64,000 nucleotides of DNA from Bacteroidaceae bacterium (GTDB taxonomy: Bacteria > Bacteroidota > Bacteroidia > Bacteroidales > Bacteroidaceae). The translations under genes and the position numbers were made by a program. Below are positions 58,750 through 64,000 of this stretch, in pieces. The stretch lies in NCBI GenBank assembly GCA_017619335.1, contig JAFZSP010000026.1:29541-93540 (forward strand), written 5' to 3'. Under the pieces are notes generated by a model, which had not been told where the DNA came from, did not search any database, and saw only the letters and a program-made list of their open reading frames with translations. Numbering within the stretch: the stretch's first letter is position 1; each line of letters starts with the position of its first letter.

Positions 58750-60615
58750 TTAAAATAGTTGTTTGAATGCCTCCACGAGTTCGGTGACCACGAAGGGTTG
58801 TCCCTTGACCTGGTTGAACTGGGCGGGGACGAAATTATCGACCTTCATGCGGAGGTAGGCGGCGAGCTGACCCATGTTCTGCTCTGCAACAACTACCTTC
58901 GGATACCTTTTCAGCACCTCTGCCGTGTTGGCGGGCAGCGGATTCAGGTACTTGAACTGTGCCAGAGCCACCTTCTGGCCAGCGGCGCGGAGTTCATCCA
59001 TTGCTGCGTGCAGGTGTCCGTAGGTGCTGCCGAATCCCACGATGAGGAGGTCTGCATCGTCCTTGTCACCTTCCACGTCCAGGTCGGGCACTTGGATGCG
59101 TGCAATCTTCTCTGCACGCAGACGTGTCATCAAGTCGTGGTTCTCGGGATTGGTGCTGATGGCACCCGTCTTGTTGTCCTTCTCCAGTCCGCCAAGGATG
59201 TGGGTGAAGCCTTCGCGACCCGGCACAGCCCAGTAACGCGTACCGTTCTCGGCACGCATGTAGGGAGTCCAAGTGCCGCGCAGTTCCTCGGGCACATACG
59301 GCGGGTTGATGGCAGGATATTCCTCCAGCTTCGGGAGCTTGAAGGCACCGCTGCCGTTGGCGATGAAGGCATCTGTCAGCAGCACCACGGGTGTCATGTG
59401 TTCCAGGGCCATCTTGGAGGCCTCGTAGGCGGCATCGAAGCAGTCTGTGGGAGAGAGTGCAGCCATCACAGGCATGGGGCTCTCACCGTTGCGGCCGAAG
59501 AGCACTTGCAGCAGGTCGGTCTGTTCGGACTTCGTGGGCAGACCCGTGGCAGGGCCGCCGCGCTGCACATCCAGAACCACCAGCGGCAGCTCCATGATCA
59601 CTGCCAGGTTCATGGCCTCGCTCTTCAGGCAGATACCAGGACCAGAGGTGGAAGTGACGGCCAGTGCTCCGGCAAAGCTGGCACCCACGGCAGAGGCGCA
59701 GCCTGAGATCTCGTCCTCGCACTGCACGGTCTTCACGCCCAGACTCTTGTGCTTGGACAACTCGTGGAGCACATCGGTGGCGGGAGTGATGGGATAGGAG
59801 CCCAGGTACAGCTGGAGGCCGGCTTTCTCGGCAGCGGCAATGAAGCCGTAGGCCGTAGCCTTGTTGCCAGTAATATCCATATAACGCCCGGGTTTCTTCT
59901 CTCGGGACTCGATGCGATAGACGTTCATCGCAGCAGAGTGCGTGTTGTGACCATAGTCATAACCAGCCTGGATCACCTTGATGTTGGCCTCGGCAATGGC
60001 GGGCTTCTTGGCGAACTTCTCGCGCAAGAAGTTGAAGGCCACGTCCAGGTCGCGGCTGAAGAGCCAGCAGACCAGACCCAGGGCAAACATGTTGCGGCAC
60101 TTTAAGGCGGTCTTGAGGTCAACACTGGCCCCCCCTACTGCCCCCGAAGGGGGGGCTAATAGTGCATCCTTCACCATGGTGGTCAGGGGGCATGCAATGA
60201 CGCGATCAGGATCCACGCCCATCTCGGCGATGTAGTCATCCGTTTTGAACTCGGCCTTTTCCAGGTCCTTCTTGGTGAAGGAGTCGGTGTCGATGATGAT
60301 GGTGGCGTTGGGCTTGGCATAACGCAGCTGCGTCTTGAAGGCGGCAGCGTTCATGGCCACGAGGACGTCACAGAGGTCGCCAGGAGTATAGACCTTGCTG
60401 GCTCCGATGTGTACTTGGAAACCGCTCACACCCGTCAGTGAGCCCTGCGGGGCACGGATGTCGGCGGGATAGTCGGGAAAGGTGGAAATACTGTTGCCCA
60501 CGGTGGCAGAGACCGTGGAGAAGATGTTGCCGGCGAGCTGCATTCCGTCGCCGCTGTCGCCAGAGAAGCGAACCACCACTTGCTCCAGCTCTTTGATGTC
60601 TAATTGTTCGGACAT
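58750..60615 (-). CDS. korA: 2-oxoacid:ferredoxin oxidoreductase, fused gamma-alpha subunit
   Basis: 621 aa. N-terminal gamma domain (VVVRFSGDSGDGMQLAGNI) fused to the alpha domain (GNKATAYGFIAAAEKAGL; LGSYPITPATDVLHEL; TSTSGPGICLKSEAMNLA). Works with KorB in anaerobic 2-oxoglutarate/2-oxoacid oxidation. LAPPSGAVGGAS, between VKDAL and VDLKTALKCRNMF, is extra to the family and encoded by a GC-rich palindromic element. Driven by a word-repeat promoter cassette. Confidence 0.94.
   Translation of the reverse strand: MSEQLDIKELEQVVVRFSGDSGDGMQLAGNIFSTVSATVGNSISTFPDYPADIRAPQGSLTGVSGFQVHIGASKVYTPGDLCDVLVAMNAAAFKTQLRYAKPNATIIIDTDSFTKKDLEKAEFKTDDYIAEMGVDPDRVIACPLTTMVKDALLAPPSGAVGGASVDLKTALKCRNMFALGLVCWLFSRDLDVAFNFLREKFAKKPAIAEANIKVIQAGYDYGHNTHSAAMNVYRIESREKKPGRYMDITGNKATAYGFIAAAEKAGLQLYLGSYPITPATDVLHELSKHKSLGVKTVQCEDEISGCASAVGASFAGALAVTSTSGPGICLKSEAMNLAVIMELPLVVLDVQRGGPATGLPTKSEQTDLLQVLFGRNGESPMPVMAALSPTDCFDAAYEASKMALEHMTPVVLLTDAFIANGSGAFKLPKLEEYPAINPPYVPEELRGTWTPYMRAENGTRYWAVPGREGFTHILGGLEKDNKTGAISTNPENHDLMTRLRAEKIARIQVPDLDVEGDKDDADLLIVGFGSTYGHLHAAMDELRAAGQKVALAQFKYLNPLPANTAEVLKRYPKVVVAEQNMGQLAAYLRMKVDNFVPAQFNQVKGQPFVVTELVEAFKQLF
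60126..60161. repeat. palindromic GC-rich element in frame in korA
   Basis: About 36 bp: GGCCCCCCCTACTGCCCCCG then AAGGGGGGGCT. No stop codon and length divisible by three, inserted in the gamma domain. Confidence 0.8.
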
Positions 60616-60676
60616 TATTATGTTTAGAGTTTAGGGTTTAGCGTTTTGCATTGAATGTTATTCTCAAAATCGGGTG

Positions 60677-60722
60677 CAAAGGTACGGAAAAGTTTCAAGT
60701 TTCAGGTTTCAAGTTTCAAGTT
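60677..60722 (-). promoter_or_regulatory. korA promoter cassette
   Basis: Minus-strand TACCTTTG (60677-60684), then CACCCGATTTTGA; upstream are AACTTGA words (60691-60722). The leader carries CTAAACC/CTCTAAA words (about 60621-60643) just before the ATG. Confidence 0.8.
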
Positions 60723-60779
60723 TTTGCCTCATACAACGTCAAAATCATCATTTTTTGCTCCCCAGATGCATTTTCTTTG

Positions 60780-60819
60780 CAACTTGAAACCTGAAACTTG
60801 AAACTTCTTACTATCTTTG
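60780..60819 (+). promoter_or_regulatory. fprA promoter cassette
   Basis: AACTTGA/AACCTGA words (60780-60806) then TATCTTTG (60812-60819) and CACCCGCAAAAC; ATG 33 nt on. It mirrors the korA cassette 60 bp away. Confidence 0.8.
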
Positions 60820-60851
60820 CACCCGCAAAACAAATAACACCTTATATATTT

Positions 60852-62012
60852 ATGGATAAGATCATCACCGCAGACATCAAATATATCGGTGTCGATGACC
60901 CCGGACAGCAGCTCTTCGAGAGTCAATACCACACACCCGATGGCATGTGCTACAACTCCTACCTCATCCTGGATGAGAAAGTGGCCATCATGGACACCAG
61001 CGACAGCCGCACCCTGGACCAATGGCTGCAGAATCTGGCAACAGCCCTTGAAGGCCGCCAGCCTGACTACCTCATCGTGCATCATCTGGAACCCGATCAT
61101 GCCAGCGGTATCGCCGAGGTCTGTGCCCGCTATCCCCAATTGCAGATCGTCTGCTCCGCCAAGGCCCAGCAGATGATGCCGCAGTATATGGTGGTCCCCA
61201 GCACTGTCATCACTGTCAAGGAGGGTGACACCCTCTCGCTGGGCCGTCACACCCTGCAATTCCTCATGGCTCCCATGGTGCACTGGCCAGAGGTGATGGT
61301 GACCTACGACGCTACCGACCGTGTGCTCTTCTCCGCCGATGGCTTTGGTAAGTTCGGCGTCTATGAGGCTGATGCCGATGACTGGGCTTGCGAGGCACGT
61401 CGTTACTACTTTAATATTTGTGGAAAGTACGGGCAGCCCGTCTCCACCCTCTTGAAGAAGGCTGCCGCCCTGGATATCCAGCAGATTTGCCCCCTGCACG
61501 GTCCCGTGCTCACGGGCGAGCAACTGGCCGAGGCTGTGCGCCTCTATACCATCTGGGCTGCTTACGATGTGGAGACGGAGGGCGTCTTCATCGCCCACGC
61601 CAGCATTCATGGCAACACCGCCGCTGCCGCCGAGCGTCTCGTGGAAATCCTGAAAGAGAAGGGCTGTCCCAAGGTGGCCGTCAGTGACCTCTGCCGCGAC
61701 GACTTGGGCGAAGCCATCGAGGACGCCTTCCGCTACGGCCGCATGATTTGCATGGCCAGCAGCTACGATGCCGGCGTCTTCCCGCCCATGCACGACTTCC
61801 TCCATCACCTCGGCATCAAGGCCTACCAGCGTCGTCGCGTAGCCCTCGTGGAGAACGGCTCCTGGGCTCCCAGTGCCGCCAAGACCATGCGTCCCATGCT
61901 GGAAGCCATGAAGCAGGTGGAAGTGGTGGAACCCGTGGTCACCCTCCGCGGCCGCATGAAAAACGAGGACCTCCCTCAGTTGGAAGCCCTCGCAGACGCT
62001 ATCCTGCAATAA
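60852..62012 (+). CDS. FprA-type flavodiiron protein
   Basis: 386 aa from ATG 60852 (MDKIITADIKYIGVDD). Metallo-beta-lactamase-like diiron domain with H78-L-E80-P-D82-H83, further ligands in MVHWPEVM and ICPLHGPV, then a C-terminal flavodoxin domain (ASIHGNTAAAAERL; SSYDAGVFPP). Reduces O2 to water and/or NO to N2O, protecting anaerobic metabolism. There is no rubredoxin domain, so it belongs to the short class. Divergent from korA, whose ferredoxin-dependent enzyme is oxygen-sensitive. Confidence 0.94.
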   Translation: MDKIITADIKYIGVDDPGQQLFESQYHTPDGMCYNSYLILDEKVAIMDTSDSRTLDQWLQNLATALEGRQPDYLIVHHLEPDHASGIAEVCARYPQLQIVCSAKAQQMMPQYMVVPSTVITVKEGDTLSLGRHTLQFLMAPMVHWPEVMVTYDATDRVLFSADGFGKFGVYEADADDWACEARRYYFNICGKYGQPVSTLLKKAAALDIQQICPLHGPVLTGEQLAEAVRLYTIWAAYDVETEGVFIAHASIHGNTAAAAERLVEILKEKGCPKVAVSDLCRDDLGEAIEDAFRYGRMICMASSYDAGVFPPMHDFLHHLGIKAYQRRRVALVENGSWAPSAAKTMRPMLEAMKQVEVVEPVVTLRGRMKNEDLPQLEALADAILQ

Positions 62013-62032
62013 CAATACTTTTTCTCGAAAAT

Positions 62033-62068
62033 CCCCCGCATCCACCGATTCAGAGGTGGGTGCGGGGG
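62033..62068. terminator. terminator between fprA and the VapE-type gene
   Basis: CCCCCGCATCCACC (62033-62046) pairs with GGTGGGTGCGGGGG (62055-62068) with one mismatch. Placed between convergent genes; T-rich flank is better for the minus strand (ATTTTCG). Confidence 0.82.
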
Positions 62069-62108
62069 CATTGTATCTCGAACGGTCACACGCGGGAGTA
62101 CCTCACGT

Positions 62109-63299
62109 TCATGCCGCCGTGAGGGGAATGACGTAGTAGGCAATGCCGCTGTGCAGCTCCTTGCAGCGGAACCCGCGGCGACTGAGCACACGGCCCAGCT
62201 GAACCTTAGTGCCCTGAGAGACAGTGAATTCAGGGAACTGGTGGTTGATGGACTTCAAGATGTCAGGCATAGACAGCGCCTGGGCATACTCCTCGGTTTT
62301 GGGCTGGCGGAAGCAGGTGTCGAACATCAGCTCTATGTCTTCGGTGTCCTGATAGGGGATGTTGGCACGCTGGATACTATTCGTCTCCTCTGCCGTGAAC
62401 CAGTAGCGTTCGCCACGGCGCAACTCATGTAATACCTGGGCGTAGAGCTGGTCATATTCCAGCAGCACCTCGTTGTCAATGAGCTGCCCCTTGGGGATGC
62501 GGATGCAGATGAAACGACGGGAACCCGTGGCATCATGCAGGGGATGAGGGTTGTTCGTCGTCGCCACGAAGCTGGCAAAGCGCAGGCGGTCGGTCTGTTC
62601 ACGGCCATAGATGATGCGGCCGTTGACGCGGCTCTTGGAGAGCATCTGCTTCAGTTCGGGCTGCTGACAGCGACGGATCTGGTCCATCTCGTCAATGTTG
62701 ACCAGCAGACAGTTGGTCAGGGCCATCTCCTTGTCAAACTTGTTGTGCAGGTTCACATGATCAAGATAGTACTCCCGCAGGTGAGCGGGCAGCAGACGCT
62801 GGCAAAAGGTACTCTTGCCACAGCCCTGATCGCCGATGAGCGTGGGCACACATTCATTGCCGTGAAGCATGTCCATCTGCTGCCAATGCGCCACCATAGA
62901 GCGCAGCCAGACAGTGAGCCAGTAGGCCTGTTCGGCGGTCAAACCGGGCAGCAACCCGAAGAGGTGGGCGACGCGATTGCGGCCATCCCACTCAGGGAGG
63001 CCGTCCAGCCATTCACCCACAGGGTTGAAATCAGGGGTACGAGGGCTGTAGATGCACTCGCTCAGCTGCTGCTTCAGCGCCTTCTCCTTGGGCAGTTCGC
63101 GGCGGGCGTGCAGGACGATGCCGTTCAACATCTTCTTGTCCAAGTGCACGAACGCGGATTCATGGTTGTTGCGGCTGCGGAACTCCATCTTGCCACTGAG
63201 GATGTTGTAGCGGAACTCGTAGTTCTGCTGGAGGAACACTTCCACAGGAAGCAGTTCCTGCTGACACAGGGTCAGACTTTCATTCTGAATTTCATTCAT
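62109..63299 (-). CDS. VapE/VirE-type helicase (P-loop, DUF3874)
   Basis: 396 aa. Central virulence-associated E domain with Walker A GDQGCGKS (156-163), Walker B-like LLVNIDEMDQI, and ATTNNPHPLHDATGSRR sensor/arginine region; the C-terminal FRCKELHSGIAYYVIPL belongs to DUF3874. Such SF3-like ATPases are common on Bacteroidales mobile elements and phages, often with a primase; here the primase part is absent and no other phage or ICE gene is in the window. It may be the edge of an integrated element. Confidence 0.85.
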   Translation of the reverse strand: MNEIQNESLTLCQQELLPVEVFLQQNYEFRYNILSGKMEFRSRNNHESAFVHLDKKMLNGIVLHARRELPKEKALKQQLSECIYSPRTPDFNPVGEWLDGLPEWDGRNRVAHLFGLLPGLTAEQAYWLTVWLRSMVAHWQQMDMLHGNECVPTLIGDQGCGKSTFCQRLLPAHLREYYLDHVNLHNKFDKEMALTNCLLVNIDEMDQIRRCQQPELKQMLSKSRVNGRIIYGREQTDRLRFASFVATTNNPHPLHDATGSRRFICIRIPKGQLIDNEVLLEYDQLYAQVLHELRRGERYWFTAEETNSIQRANIPYQDTEDIELMFDTCFRQPKTEEYAQALSMPDILKSINHQFPEFTVSQGTKVQLGRVLSRRGFRCKELHSGIAYYVIPLTAA

Positions 63300-63478
63300 C
63301 TTTTTTACTTGATATTATAATGTTAAACAAATGGTGTGTTTTCCTTCAGATGAAACTCGCGCGCCGTCCACCTTCTGGATTCACGGTGCAAAGATACAAC
63401 ATTTTTCCCGTTCCACCAAATATTTTCTGAATCTATTTTTGCGTATTTTTCTGACTTCCAGTCGTCTGGCGCCATCCG

Positions 63479-63566
63479 TCCGCACGTCCTTTCCCTTCTC
63501 CACATGAGTCCCGCCCCTCAATTGTCAGCGTCCTTTCCCGGATTTGTCAGCGTCCTTTCGTGGAAA
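63479..63566. repeat. array of four 22-bp units (GTCCTTTCCC)
   Basis: Units start at 63479, 63501, 63523 and 63545, all carrying GTCCTTTCCC or a near form in the same register; the last two share TGTCAGCGTCCTTTC exactly. Period 22 bp. Confidence 0.75.
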
Positions 63567-63591
63567 TAAATGCATACAGCCCCTAATTATA

Positions 63592-63671
63592 AATCACTTG
63601 ATGATTTTTACAAATTACCGTGTGATTTTAAAGAATCACAGAGTAATCTCTACAAATCACCGTATGATTCT
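63592..63671. repeat. array of four 21-bp dyad units (AATCA-N5-TGATT)
   Basis: Dyads start at 63592, 63613, 63634 and 63655, exactly 21 bp apart, with half-site variants AATTA and TAATC. Follows the 22-bp array by 25 bp. Confidence 0.85.
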
Positions 63672-64000
63672 AAATAAGGTATCGTCTCATCATTTCTACA
63701 ATTCCTTTTCCCTTCATTTTGGCGTTTTTTCTCCCACCTTTTATCCTCCAGACCTTAATGATTCCCGTGCCTCATTCTCTTTCCGCGCATTTTACTTTCA
63801 ACATTTTCACCTGCGCATTTTACTTTCATATCATCCCTTCTCAAGTTTCGCAAGTATGTCAACACACTGTAATTCAAAGCCCCGTAGGGGCATGATAAGG
63901 GTTCTTGAAGGGTCAAGCGTCCCTTTGGGCCGAGCGGCCAGCCAATTCATTGGCTGGTATGCAATGGCGAGGAAAACGCGTGCCTTTAGGTACGCGACAA
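63672..64000. other. gene-free end of window with direct repeats
   Basis: No reading frame of note. GCGCATTTTACTTTCA occurs twice (63785 and 63813). AAGCGTCCCTTTGGGCCGAGCG (from 63915, written in part) resembles 58641-58662. A hairpin CCAGCCAAT-TC-ATTGGCTGG lies at 63938-63957. Confidence 0.6.

Noticed and set aside
60729..62045. 438-aa frame opposite fprA
   Set aside because: Antisense shadow of a gene with complete diiron ligands.

Overview
The window comes from a Bacteroidales bacterium, most likely Prevotella-like (Prevotellaceae). Seen directly: many promoters fit the Bacteroidetes -7 box TAnnTTTG (usually TACCTTTGC), there is no Shine-Dalgarno pattern, and families such as DUF2851, DUF4271, DUF4492, KorAB, cytochrome bd and a type IX secretion sorting domain occur. 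No rRNA, tRNA or CRISPR was found.

Layout. 1-4.3 kb (minus): DUF2851, hotdog thioesterase, dprA and a metY-type sulfhydrylase in one tight operon. 4.5-6.7 kb: dapB-lepB. 6.7-9.4 kb: a secreted GH2 enzyme (minus). 9.6-11.1 kb: a polysaccharide flippase. 11.7-14.7 kb: DUF4492-cydA-cydB. 14.8-23.8 kb: a long plus-strand housekeeping run (ychF, lgt, rpoN, PAP2, metK, LOG protein, DUF4271, hemD, rnpA, yidD, tatD). 23.9-36.5 kb (minus): three large secreted Prevotella-type surface proteins (557, 2251 and 1140 aa), two of them followed by a small peptide gene that existing ORF calling misses; cohesin-like and dockerin-like modules lie in neighbouring genes. 36.6-38.2 kb: an Rpn-nuclease remnant, a single-domain LytTR regulator, a phased repeat array and a candidate structured RNA. 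38.2-43 kb (minus): typA, neutral zinc metallopeptidase, metG. 43.2-55 kb: a surface lipoprotein, an OmpA-family protein, and a galactoside/hemicellulose cluster (T9SS metallopeptidase-like protein, GH2 beta-galactosidase, GH36 alpha-galactosidase, CE15-like esterase). 55.2-60.6 kb: a second candidate RNA, then korA, an inserted GxxExxY gene, korB, EFR1 ferredoxin and a TrmH-type methyltransferase (minus). 60.8-64 kb: an FprA-type flavodiiron protein, a VapE-type helicase and a repeat-rich, gene-free end.

What stands out is the dispersed repetitive DNA. (1) Short 7-10 bp word repeats sit directly against promoters or start codons; in six promoters they form an apparently portable cassette (word repeat + GTACCTTTGC + CCCG). 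(2) GC-rich palindromic elements are inserted in frame in four proteins. (3) Arrays of short dyads are locked to an exact 22 bp (or 21 bp) phase at four places, with unrelated sequences but the same blueprint. (4) A pair of short peptides ending in ENPF-type tails is tied to large secreted proteins. All functions proposed for these are inference. Positions were read by eye; homology calls come from motif recognition, not from searches.
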